DNA of 64,000 bases from NCBI GenBank assembly GCA_945862535.1, contig CAMAYG010000003.1, positions 57,413 to 121,412 on the forward strand. The letters are read 5' to 3'. The translations under genes were made by a program, and so were the position numbers. The stretch comes from Rickettsia typhi (lineage in GTDB: Bacteria; Pseudomonadota; Alphaproteobacteria; Rickettsiales; UBA1997). Under the pieces are notes generated by a model, which was not told the DNA's origin, did not search any database, and saw only the letters and a program-made list of their open reading frames with translations. Of this stretch, positions 31,493 through 38,868 are shown in pieces. Numbering within the stretch: the stretch's first letter is position 1; each line of letters opens with the position of its first letter.

Positions 31493-31500
31493 TATAAAAA

Positions 31501-32361
31501 ATGTGCATTTTAGAAAAAAATATAATTAAGTTTAGAGAAGCTACTGAGCAATGTATAGTCAAAAGCGGCTATATCAATAAAGATGGGTTATTTAAAAAAA
31601 GCAACAATGGGCATGAAGCATTGGGTTCTTTTATAAGATCACAAATACCAATAGGATATATACACGAAGCAATTAAGGAGGTTTTTGTTAAAACATACAA
31701 GATAGATGAAAATAGAATATATCCACCACTTGGGAAAAGTAAGCCAGAGTTGAAAGTCGTAGGTAAATTAAAAGAAAAAGATCAAGATATCTGCATAGTA
31801 CCCAATAACATTGACAAAACATCGTCAAGCGTTAGTACATATATGGGAATTAAGCAGGATAAATTGGGTATTTCGTATTTAAAACATACCTTAATTTTAA
31901 ATGTAAGAAGTCAAATTGTTAGTATTGCAAAGAATACGGATACAATTTTAGAGCGTACTTTTGCAGAGCCAGTAAACTTGAATTTAAGGAACGATGAAAT
32001 AATTCTTGGAGAATTCTTTTTATTGCCCATCAGTGAGATTAATATTAGTTGTGCGAGAAATAATCAAAAAGGCTATAAGAATATTTCAAATTATATAATT
32101 GAAAAATATATAAACTTTTTTACAGCAATTAGAGATAAGGAAAATAAAACGCAAAATGAAAAAATAGTTTCTTATAGTGAGTGCTGCTTAATATTAGTTG
32201 ATTTAAGCAGAAATAATCCAAAAATATATAAAACTACCCAAGAACTTATAGATGACGGCTTTGTAAGCGATGGTTTTGATAAAGAGATAAATCAATTATA
32301 TTTCTATAATGTTATAAAAAATCTTTATGATAAATATCTAAATATTTATTCTGGTGATTGA
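31501..32361 (+). CDS. putative type II restriction endonuclease
   Basis: A 286-residue protein translated just after the methylase, the usual arrangement for a type II system. The segment VRSQIVSIAKNTDTILERTF and the following GEFFLLP recall a family of restriction endonucleases, as best I can recognise it. Charged residues in GKSKPELKVVGKLKEKDQDI could be part of a PD-(D/E)XK site, but I cannot assign catalytic residues with confidence. Base composition is the same low-GC type as the methylase, suggesting joint acquisition. Alternatives are a specificity or accessory subunit. Confidence 0.65.
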   Translation: MCILEKNIIKFREATEQCIVKSGYINKDGLFKKSNNGHEALGSFIRSQIPIGYIHEAIKEVFVKTYKIDENRIYPPLGKSKPELKVVGKLKEKDQDICIVPNNIDKTSSSVSTYMGIKQDKLGISYLKHTLILNVRSQIVSIAKNTDTILERTFAEPVNLNLRNDEIILGEFFLLPISEINISCARNNQKGYKNISNYIIEKYINFFTAIRDKENKTQNEKIVSYSECCLILVDLSRNNPKIYKTTQELIDDGFVSDGFDKEINQLYFYNVIKNLYDKYLNIYSGD

Positions 32362-32387
32362 TTCGTAGATATATAATCAAAGATGTA

Positions 32388-32549
32388 ATGAAACGAAGCC
32401 AGCCCAAATATTTTTCAGATCACTTAAAAATAGACAAAGCCAAACTTAAAGAACTTGGTGTTTCCGACCCTCCCCTTCCCTGGATTGCCGAAGAGCCAAT
32501 TTATTGTCTTTTCGAAGGCGGGGTAAGAAATTTTTTAATAACTTTTTAA
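32388..32549 (+). pseudogene. short N-terminal gene fragment of unknown family
   Basis: A 53-codon frame starting MKRSQPKYFSDHLKIDKAKL. The first 33 or so residues look like the beginning of a larger protein (FSDHxKIDKxxLxxLGxxDP), after which the sequence degenerates and runs into GC-rich repeats. The most economical reading is a truncated gene at the right end of the restriction-modification insertion. A real small protein is possible. Confidence 0.3.
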
Positions 32550-32580
32550 TAACATTGGGACTAAAGTTGTGATGAGTTTT

Positions 32581-32640
32581 CTAACCCTTCCCCGAAATTG
32601 CTAGCAATTTAGACCCTCCCGGGAAGGGGCGGGTTATTAG
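32581..32640. repeat. GC-rich imperfect palindrome
   Basis: A 60-bp element whose ends (CTAACCCTTCCCC and GGGAAGGGGCGGGTTATTAG) are imperfectly complementary and whose inner part contains a perfect 16-bp palindrome AAATTGCTAGCAATTT at 32595-32610, plus CCCTCCCGGGAAGGG-type symmetry. It is far richer in GC than its surroundings and non-coding. It looks like a foreign repeat or small mobile palindrome. Confidence 0.55.
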
Positions 32641-32693
32641 ATCGAGCTTTTATTGCCGTAAAACCGCCCCAGTCGTTATCTTCGTACTCACCC

Positions 32694-32811
32694 CACCGTC
32701 ACCTCCGCACAAGTTGCAGGATCTATGGTAATAAAATCAACACTAAACGGAACTTCGCTAAAATGTATTTAGGAATCTGTGGATCCTGCGACTTCGCGCA
32801 GGATGACGGTG
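32694..32811. repeat. dispersed palindromic repeat, copy 1
   Basis: Starts CACCGTC and ends GACGGTG. The left arm reads GCACAAGTTGCAGGATC and the right arm GGATCCTGCGACTTCGCGCAGG, giving a long-stem hairpin around an AT-rich linker containing ATAAAATCAA and TTCGCTAAAATGTATTTA. The same linker and arms recur at 32918 and 63849. No coding potential. It resembles the hairpin repeats with CATCCTG cores common in Rickettsiales and other genomes. Confidence 0.8.
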
Positions 32812-32917
32812 TGGGAGTGTCGTTATTAACTATGGATACTAGCGAAGTTAGCGGGCGAGGGTGATGATGGAAGGTTTTAGGTAGTTAAAATTAAGAGGGG
32901 AGGGTTGGAAACGTTAT

Positions 32918-32987
32918 GTCACCTCCGCACAAGTTGCAGGATCTATGGTAATAAAATCAACAAAAAACAAACCTTCGCTAAATTGTA
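32918..32987. repeat. dispersed palindromic repeat, copy 2 (left half only)
   Basis: The first 43 bases or so, from GTCACCTCCGCACAAG through ATAAAATCAAC, are identical to copy 1. The linker then diverges slightly and the right arm is missing. The half copy ends next to the 3' end of the PpiC-like gene at 33005, so insertion or deletion happened close to that gene's stop. Confidence 0.75.
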
Positions 32988-33004
32988 ATTTTCTGAAAAT
33001 AATA

Positions 33005-34381
33005 TCAATCTTTTGTTGGATTATTCTCTTTTTTATCGTTTTCTGCCTTGGGATTATCTTGCTTTTCTAGTTCCTTTTCTTTGTCTTTTGTCTTTTCCTT
33101 AGCTTTTTCGCTTGAAACCTTTTTCTTTAACTCTTCTTTGTTTGATTCGCTATTTACTTGGTTTTCTATCTTTTGTTGGTCTTTTTTCTTTTCTTTATTT
33201 TCTGGCTTTTTACTTTCTGGCTTTTCGGCTTGTTCTTCGGTGGTTTTTTCTGCAGATTGTTCGGAATGGTTAGCTTTTTCGATGCTTGGTTTTGTTTTTT
33301 TTGTTTCGGTCTTTAGTGGTTCTTTTGGCTTTAGTGGAAGATGTTTTTGGTTGCTTTCTTTACTGTCTTCAGCTTTACTTTCTTCGTTATTTATTAGAGG
33401 CTTTATGCTATTAATATTTTCCTTTAGATCGATAATGTTTTGGTTAGGGTTTTCGATATTCTTTATTTCCTGCTTATATTCGTAAGATTTAATGAAAATC
33501 TTGATATCGCTATCGTTTTTATGGTAGAGATTATTGATTGTTTTGTCGATTAGTTTCTGCTTGATTTGATCGCGACTCTCTTCAAAGCTAGGCATTTTTT
33601 GGTTTTTGGTTTCTTCGAGTTGAATGATTGTCCATTTTTCGCTTATGAGCAACGGAGCACTAAATTGTTTCGTCGACATCGCTTTTAATATTTTAACAAT
33701 GTCTCTTAATATTTTCTGCTCTTCGTTTTGTTGCTTGTTTATGGTTATTGGATGCAGATTAATGAAATCGTTTTTACTGGCTGGATTTGTTATTTCGAAT
33801 TTTTCTTTCTCTGTTAGAATGTGGAATTTATTTGCATCATCTTGATTTTGAAACAAAATTAGATTGTAAGAAAAGATCTGTTGCCTCTCTAACTCTTGTT
33901 TTATCGATTGATATTCCTTAAGGAGTTCGTTGTTATTTGTTGTTTTTTCCGTTAGGTGCTTGAGATATAGTCTATACACCTCTTCCTGATTTTTAATTGC
34001 CAGCTCTGTTGCGATTTCTGGTATTTTTGTAAATTGTTCCTTTTTTGCCTGATAGACGGCCTCTTTTTCTAGATAAATCGTTTTGATCGCTTGTTTTAAA
34101 ATATTTTCTGGTATTTCTGATAGTGATAAATTGGCAATTTTACCATATTGCTGAGGATTCTGAATTGCTATTTGGTTGATTTTATGCCGTAACTCTTGAT
34201 AGCTAATTGTTCTTCCGCCAATTTCGGCAACTATTTCGTGGTAGTTATTAAATTTTGCTATAAAATTTCGATTAAGAACTAAAAAGATTAGTATTAGAGA
34301 CGATATAATGGCAAGGTTTTTAATAATCTTTCTTTTTTTAGAATGGTTATTAATGGGCTTTTGATAATTGTAATTAAGCAA
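33005..34381 (-). CDS. membrane-anchored PpiC/SurA-like peptidylprolyl isomerase
   Basis: A 458-residue protein with a basic N-terminus, one membrane helix (about residues 24-40), a SurA-type N domain beginning VAEIGGRTISYQELRHKI, and a parvulin-like region ending FSAPLLISEKWTIIQLEE followed by SFEESRDQIKQKL. The C-terminal 150 residues are a Lys/Glu-rich low-complexity tail with many KE repeats. The architecture suggests a periplasmic folding factor held to the inner membrane. The PPIase domain is poorly conserved, so it may act as a chaperone only. Two repeat copies lie just after its stop. Confidence 0.75.
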   Translation of the reverse strand: MLNYNYQKPINNHSKKRKIIKNLAIISSLILIFLVLNRNFIAKFNNYHEIVAEIGGRTISYQELRHKINQIAIQNPQQYGKIANLSLSEIPENILKQAIKTIYLEKEAVYQAKKEQFTKIPEIATELAIKNQEEVYRLYLKHLTEKTTNNNELLKEYQSIKQELERQQIFSYNLILFQNQDDANKFHILTEKEKFEITNPASKNDFINLHPITINKQQNEEQKILRDIVKILKAMSTKQFSAPLLISEKWTIIQLEETKNQKMPSFEESRDQIKQKLIDKTINNLYHKNDSDIKIFIKSYEYKQEIKNIENPNQNIIDLKENINSIKPLINNEESKAEDSKESNQKHLPLKPKEPLKTETKKTKPSIEKANHSEQSAEKTTEEQAEKPESKKPENKEKKKDQQKIENQVNSESNKEELKKKVSSEKAKEKTKDKEKELEKQDNPKAENDKKENNPTKD

Positions 34382-34410
34382 GATATTATTGTTTTTGGTT
34401 GTTAATGTTG

Positions 34411-34920
34411 TTAATTTTCACTTTCAGTTAAATGAAGGCTTCTACCATGTTTTTCAATGGTAAGCCACCTTGTTTTAGCCCTAATACGGCGAGATTCTAT
34501 CCTGTTTCTTAGATCTTGAGTTCTGTTTTGGACAACTACTCTTTGACCCCAGTTTTTTTGCTGATTTAGCGAACCAGATTGATTTAAATTTAAAGGGTCA
34601 TTTGGTTTTTTGCTGACAATCAATGAAGAATTACGAGAGTTATTTATGGCAATTTGACGGTTCTTCTCGTGTAGACGGCGATGATGCATTATGATGTTGT
34701 CGACAAACCATCTGTGCCTTTGATTTATAGCTCTTCTTCTTAATCTTAGGTTGCCACGATTGACTCTCGACATGCTTCTTGGTACTCTAGCATGATGTCG
34801 CATCGAATGAAGTAGCATATGAGTACCAACTTCTCGAACGATAACAGGGTTAGCGGTTATTACATTGGCAAGATATATTGATAAAGCATGTATTGTGCTT
34901 GGTAGCGTTAAATAGAGCAT
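34411..34920 (-). CDS. unknown Arg/His-rich basic protein
   Basis: A 169-residue frame with no family I recognise. Residues 1-30 are moderately hydrophobic (LPSTIHALSIYLANVITANP). The remainder is very rich in Arg and His (RHHARVPR, RLRRRAIN, MHHRRLHEK), so the protein would be strongly basic. It could bind nucleic acid or membrane surfaces, but nothing in the sequence decides this. It lies between the PpiC-like gene (30 bp away) and a possible 35-codon gene. It does not overlap other genes, which supports it as real. Confidence 0.55.
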   Translation of the reverse strand: MLYLTLPSTIHALSIYLANVITANPVIVREVGTHMLLHSMRHHARVPRSMSRVNRGNLRLRRRAINQRHRWFVDNIIMHHRRLHEKNRQIAINNSRNSSLIVSKKPNDPLNLNQSGSLNQQKNWGQRVVVQNRTQDLRNRIESRRIRAKTRWLTIEKHGRSLHLTESEN

Positions 34921-34932
34921 CTTATGTAATCT

Positions 34933-35040
34933 TTAGAAATTAGCTTGATAACCTATTGTTTTAAAAAACTGAATTGGTGATTCATTTACAATGCTGTTTT
35001 GATTTGGGTTATCTGTAATTTCTCTTGCGATTAGATTCAT
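34933..35040 (-). CDS. possible 35-residue small protein
   Basis: A short frame beginning MNLIAREITDN and ending GYQANF, followed 12 bp later by the start of the Arg/His-rich protein. The ATG has the AACAAAATG context seen at many genuine starts in this window, and codon use resembles the neighbours. It may be a small protein or a leader peptide for the next gene. Its size makes the call uncertain. The rest of the 34921-35117 gap shows nothing else. Confidence 0.35.
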   Translation of the reverse strand: MNLIAREITDNPNQNSIVNESPIQFFKTIGYQANF

Positions 35041-35117
35041 TTTGTTGATTTAATGGGTAAAATTTAGACATTTCAATTATTAAAAAATTAATTAAAATTG
35101 TCAAAGAAAATTTGAAA

Positions 35118-36266
35118 CTAATTTTTTATTAACTTCAAATTACCATAATCAATATTTTGGTGATAGTTTCTTTTGGTAAAAGCTAGAATAAGGCCAAAAC
35201 ATATCGACATCGATATCATAGAAGATCCGCCATAGCTGATAAAAGGAAGTGTCATGCCTTTAGTGGGTAATAAATTTAGGCTAACCCCAATATTTACAAC
35301 GGTTTGCATTGTAAATTCGGTTATTAAACCTATTAAGCAAAGATAGGTAAAGTTGTCTTTTTCGGTTAATATTTTGTAAAAGATATGCCTAATGAAATAG
35401 CAAAATATTAAAACCAACACCAAGCAAGATAAGATACCAAATTCTTCGCCAATTACTGCAAAGATAAAGTCTGTATGAGCATCGGGAATAAAGTTTTTAA
35501 CAATGCCATTGCCAGGACCGTTGCCAATGAGGGATCCGTTCACAAAAGCATCATTCGCTTTTTCTACCTGATAATTTTTTGCCGATCCGCTACTAAGAAA
35601 GGTAATGATCCTTTCTTTTACATGGGGAAATAGGTTATATGCCAAGAGCAACACTCCGCTTACAATAGGCACGAAAACTGCAAATAAAAACAAAGGAATG
35701 CCGTAACAAAATATTTGAACCAGCCATATTGCTAGAAAGGTAAGGCTCATGCCAAGATCTGGTTGCATGATTATTAGTAGAAATAATGTAGATATTAATA
35801 GGAATGATTTTAGATATCTTTTTATGAAGCCTTTGTGAAATGAGTAAACATTAGAGAGGAGCGTTGCATTATATACCACAAAGAATGTTTTGGCAAATTC
35901 CGATGGCTGAATGCTTAATCCGGCAATACTTATCCATCTCTTAGATCCTTTTGCTTCTGAGCCAAATATTAATACTATTAGCAGTACAAAACAAGAAAGA
36001 GTAATGCCTATAAGGCCAATTTTTTTTATTTGACTAATATTGGCAAAGGATATTGTTATCATAAGAGGGATGGCAATAGCAATGAAAAAAGCTTGTTTTT
36101 TGATAAAAAATAGCCTGTCTACCTCTATTCTGCTGGCAATTGATGGACTAGAGCTGATTGTCATTATGAAGCCAAATGCAATCAAGAAAAAGGCAATGCT
36201 TAGGGTTGTTTTGTCGACATTATAAAGCCAAGATCTGATACCTCTATATTGTTCTTTGTTTATCAT
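35118..36266 (-). CDS. ftsW: septal peptidoglycan polymerase FtsW
   Basis: FtsW is a SEDS glycosyltransferase that polymerises septal peptidoglycan with a class B penicillin-binding protein. The 382-residue product has about ten membrane helices. GSEAKGSKRWISIAG followed by IQPSEFAK is characteristic of FtsW in alphaproteobacteria, and the C-terminus has LPFISYGGSSM. Its start codon overlaps the bactofilin stop as ATGA, so the two are translationally coupled. It is the last gene of an M23-bactofilin-ftsW operon rather than part of the usual dcw cluster. Confidence 0.93.
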   Translation of the reverse strand: MINKEQYRGIRSWLYNVDKTTLSIAFFLIAFGFIMTISSSPSIASRIEVDRLFFIKKQAFFIAIAIPLMITISFANISQIKKIGLIGITLSCFVLLIVLIFGSEAKGSKRWISIAGLSIQPSEFAKTFFVVYNATLLSNVYSFHKGFIKRYLKSFLLISTLFLLIIMQPDLGMSLTFLAIWLVQIFCYGIPLFLFAVFVPIVSGVLLLAYNLFPHVKERIITFLSSGSAKNYQVEKANDAFVNGSLIGNGPGNGIVKNFIPDAHTDFIFAVIGEEFGILSCLVLVLIFCYFIRHIFYKILTEKDNFTYLCLIGLITEFTMQTVVNIGVSLNLLPTKGMTLPFISYGGSSMISMSICFGLILAFTKRNYHQNIDYGNLKLIKN

Positions 36267-36790
36267 TTGCCAATTTGAATCTTGTTAAACTGACCATCGA
36301 CACTTGCTCCATCTTCTACTATTAATTTTTCATATGTAATTTTGCCTATAATTGTGGCATCTTGGCAGATTTGCAATTGATTTGTCTTTATTTCTCCTTC
36401 AAATTTACCTCTGATAACAATATTTTTTGCCTCTATTTCTCCTTCTACAAAGCCGTTGCTACGAATAACAACTTCATTTCCCTTGATTGATCCTTGAAAA
36501 TATCCATCTATTTCTATTAAGCTTTTTACCTCTATTTTGCCTGTTATTTTAATATCCTTGGCAAGAAAGCTAACCAAATTAGGCTTGTCGGTAATTTTTT
36601 TAAAATTACAAAGAACTTCCTTCATTGAAAAATTTTCTGCAATATGCTTGCAAGATTTTATAATTTTGCTAAAACCGCCACCGCTAGATAAATTTACCAG
36701 TAATTCTGATTTTGATTCTGATTTTGATTCTGCTTTAGAGTTGTTGTTGAAAAGATATTTATTGCTTAGATCTTGAAAAGTTTCTTTCAT
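36263..36790 (-). CDS. bactofilin cytoskeletal protein
   Basis: Bactofilins polymerise without nucleotides and localise wall enzymes. The 175-residue product has a polar N-terminal tail of about 70 residues and then the beta-helix core starting SFLAKDIKITGKIEV, with the repeating pattern GYFQGSIKG, GFVEGEIEAKNIVIRGKFEGEI typical of the family. It lies one base after the M23 peptidase stop and overlaps ftsW by 4 bp. The bactofilin-M23 pairing is known from other proteobacteria. Confidence 0.93.
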   Translation of the reverse strand: MKETFQDLSNKYLFNNNSKAESKSESKSELLVNLSSGGGFSKIIKSCKHIAENFSMKEVLCNFKKITDKPNLVSFLAKDIKITGKIEVKSLIEIDGYFQGSIKGNEVVIRSNGFVEGEIEAKNIVIRGKFEGEIKTNQLQICQDATIIGKITYEKLIVEDGASVDGQFNKIQIGK

Positions 36791-36791
36791 T

Positions 36792-38081
36792 TTAAATAAT
36801 GGTTAATTCTTTGTTGATAAAGTTTCCGGCTTCTAAGAATTTTCTTGGGTTAAGCGGAGTATTTTTGTATCTAACCTCGTAGTGCAAGTGGTCTCCGGTG
36901 CTTCTGCCGGTGCTTCCTTGATAGCCAATCACCTGACCTTTGGTTATTTTCTGCCCATTAGTTATAACAATTTTCGATAAATGGGCATAGCGAGTTGTAA
37001 TTCCTAGGCCGTGATTGATATCTATTGCATTGCCATAGTCACCAAAATGGCCAGCAAAAATAACGGTTCCGTCGTTGGCACTAAAAACAGGTTCATTTTT
37101 TCTGCCAACAAAGTCTAGTCCTTGGTGGGTTGCGGTATTACCTGTTATTGGGTCGAACCTACTGCCAAAACCGCTCGAAATATAGTAGTTTCGCATTGGA
37201 ATACTGGTTGGTATATAGTTTATAATTTTTTCAAGAAATATTAATTTGTCGATTTCGTTTTTAAAGTTTTTTGCTTCGGCATCTAGAAATTTGTTGATTT
37301 GTTTTTGGTTTAGGTTGTCGAATGAAGCTTTATTGTCTTCGTCTAGAAGAGGTCCGCCCTGACTTTTCATTAGAATATTTGATTCGTTAAGAGAGATTTC
37401 GGTTACTTTATTGCTTGGAATCTGCTCTTTTTTATTTGGCAAGCTATTTGATTCATTTGGTTTTTTAAAGCTTAATCCTGTTAGTTGTATTGCTCCTTCA
37501 ATTTTGCTTATGCGACTAGAAATGTTATTTTCTATTTTTGTTATTTGATCGTTAATTTGTGTGAGTTGATTAAGGTTTTCTTGCTCTTCTTTGTTGGTAA
37601 TTTTTTTTATTATGTTAATTATTTTGTTATTTTTTTGTTCGATATTTTTACTTTTGTTTTTTTCTACTATTGAAAAATATTGGTTTATTTTTTCGAGTTT
37701 AGCGTTCATGTTGTCAAACTCAGACTTAAAGTAGCTATTCATCGCTTGCAAGTTCTTAATTTCCTTGTTTTTGCTACTTATTAGGACATTTGAATTAATT
37801 GATTTATCGATGAAGTTTTCGAGGTAGCTAAAAACCAACAACACAACTACTAAGCACAAATATTGTATTTTCTTTGTAATTATAATGGTTTTGCTAGTGT
37901 TTTTGCTAATTATTACTAGGGTTCTTTCTTGAATTGTTTTTTTGCTAAAATCTAATAATTTGAATATTATAATTAGCATTACCTTAAAAATACTTAAGAT
38001 GATAAACTTTAAACCAAATATTGGAATTAAAAGTATTGTAGCCAGTTTTTTAAATGGATTTTTTTGCATATTTTGTTTCAT
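36792..38081 (-). CDS. M23 family LytM-type peptidoglycan endopeptidase
   Basis: A 429-residue envelope protein with a membrane helix near residue 80 (YLCLVVVLLVFSYL), a coiled-coil-like middle, and a C-terminal M23 domain. The zinc ligands appear as HQGLDFVG (H-x-x-x-D) and HLHYEV, with GFGSRFDPITG before them. All ligands are present, so it is likely active in cutting peptide crosslinks, unlike degenerate EnvC-type activators. It is first in the operon with bactofilin and ftsW, with a promoter about 270 bp upstream. Confidence 0.92.
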   Translation of the reverse strand: MKQNMQKNPFKKLATILLIPIFGLKFIILSIFKVMLIIIFKLLDFSKKTIQERTLVIISKNTSKTIIITKKIQYLCLVVVLLVFSYLENFIDKSINSNVLISSKNKEIKNLQAMNSYFKSEFDNMNAKLEKINQYFSIVEKNKSKNIEQKNNKIINIIKKITNKEEQENLNQLTQINDQITKIENNISSRISKIEGAIQLTGLSFKKPNESNSLPNKKEQIPSNKVTEISLNESNILMKSQGGPLLDEDNKASFDNLNQKQINKFLDAEAKNFKNEIDKLIFLEKIINYIPTSIPMRNYYISSGFGSRFDPITGNTATHQGLDFVGRKNEPVFSANDGTVIFAGHFGDYGNAIDINHGLGITTRYAHLSKIVITNGQKITKGQVIGYQGSTGRSTGDHLHYEVRYKNTPLNPRKFLEAGNFINKELTII

Positions 38082-38347
38082 CTGTTTGAATTAAAATCGG
38101 CAAAGTAAAGTTATCGTTTAAAATTTAGCTTCTGTATAGAAATAATAATGTTTTTATATGCTATATTGCTAAATTTTAATAATTAACAAACCTAACAACT
38201 TGTTAATATTTGATTTAATATTTTATCTGAGTTGGTTTTAGATAAAAATTAAAATATTATTGATATATTTAGTTGTTTTGCCGAAAAATAGTTAAAAATT
38301 CAATTGTCTTTTAAAAAGAATATCTTAAAATTTTTTGTTAGTTTTAA

Positions 38348-38375
38348 ATTATCAATTTTAATATTTTTAAGTCAA
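38348..38375 (-). promoter_or_regulatory. promoter for the M23-bactofilin-ftsW operon
   Basis: On the minus strand TTGACT (38370-38375) and GATAAT (38348-38353) are spaced by 16 bp, five of six matches each. They lie about 270 bp before the M23 start in the 427-bp divergent gap 38082-38508. The same TTGACT-16 architecture occurs before rpmG and rpsL. Confidence 0.5.
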
Positions 38376-38394
38376 GACAAAATATTTTATCTTG
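38373..38394. promoter_or_regulatory. near-perfect 22-bp palindrome overlapping the -35 box
   Basis: CAAGA and TCTTG flank an inner AAAATATTTT palindrome with a single mismatched pair. It overlaps the -35 element of the minus-strand promoter and lies 115 bp before rpmE, so it could be an operator acting in both directions. The regulator is unknown. Confidence 0.35.
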
Positions 38395-38508
38395 TGACTA
38401 AAATTTAAGGAAATTTTTATATTCTTATAAAATAAAGTTAAAAATTGTCAATGTTTAGCATTGCAATTGTCAAATTTTATCATTATTAATCTACAAAATC
38501 ATAAAGTA

Positions 38509-38835
38509 ATGAAAGCAGCTCCTAAAAACACTTCTCAGCAAAAGCCATCTACTCAGAAATCAAAATTTACCGTTGAAGTTGCTGAGCAACATCAAATTAC
38601 CGTCGTTATGACAGATGGCACAGAATTTACTACTCTTACCACTAATAAAAAGATTAAAGACAAGCTTATCTTAGATACTTGCCCAAAAAAACATCCAGCT
38701 TGGCAAGAAAGCAACGGTCAAAGCAAGGCAAATATTAATGACAAAAGAGTTAGTGACTTTAACAATAAATTTGGTAATTTTGGTGCTATAATGTCAGTAA
38801 AAGCCGAAGATACTGGTGATAAACCTAAAGAATAG
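38509..38835 (+). CDS. rpmE: 50S ribosomal protein L31
   Basis: The core VVMTDGTEFTTLTT, LILDTCPKKHPAWQ and the end VSDFNNKFGNFG are clear L31 signatures. The start is set at MKAAPKNTSQ; the frame is open 16 codons further but that part is not L31-like. The 108-residue product is longer than typical L31 because of an N-terminal extension of about 20 residues and a short C-terminal tail. Only one cysteine is present, so it is the zinc-free kind. Confidence 0.88.
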   Translation: MKAAPKNTSQQKPSTQKSKFTVEVAEQHQITVVMTDGTEFTTLTTNKKIKDKLILDTCPKKHPAWQESNGQSKANINDKRVSDFNNKFGNFGAIMSVKAEDTGDKPKE

Positions 38836-38868
38836 TTTAAATTTATAGATTCGCTAAATCATTAGATT

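Noticed and set aside
32581-33004. Possible CRISPR array in the repeat cluster
   Set aside because: The repeats are few, long, unequal in spacing and palindromic with conserved linkers; there are no unique spacers and no cas genes.
33048-33485. 145-residue plus-strand frame rich in Phe and Ser
   Set aside because: It is the antisense shadow of the Lys/Glu-rich tail of the PpiC-like protein; long antisense frames are expected there.
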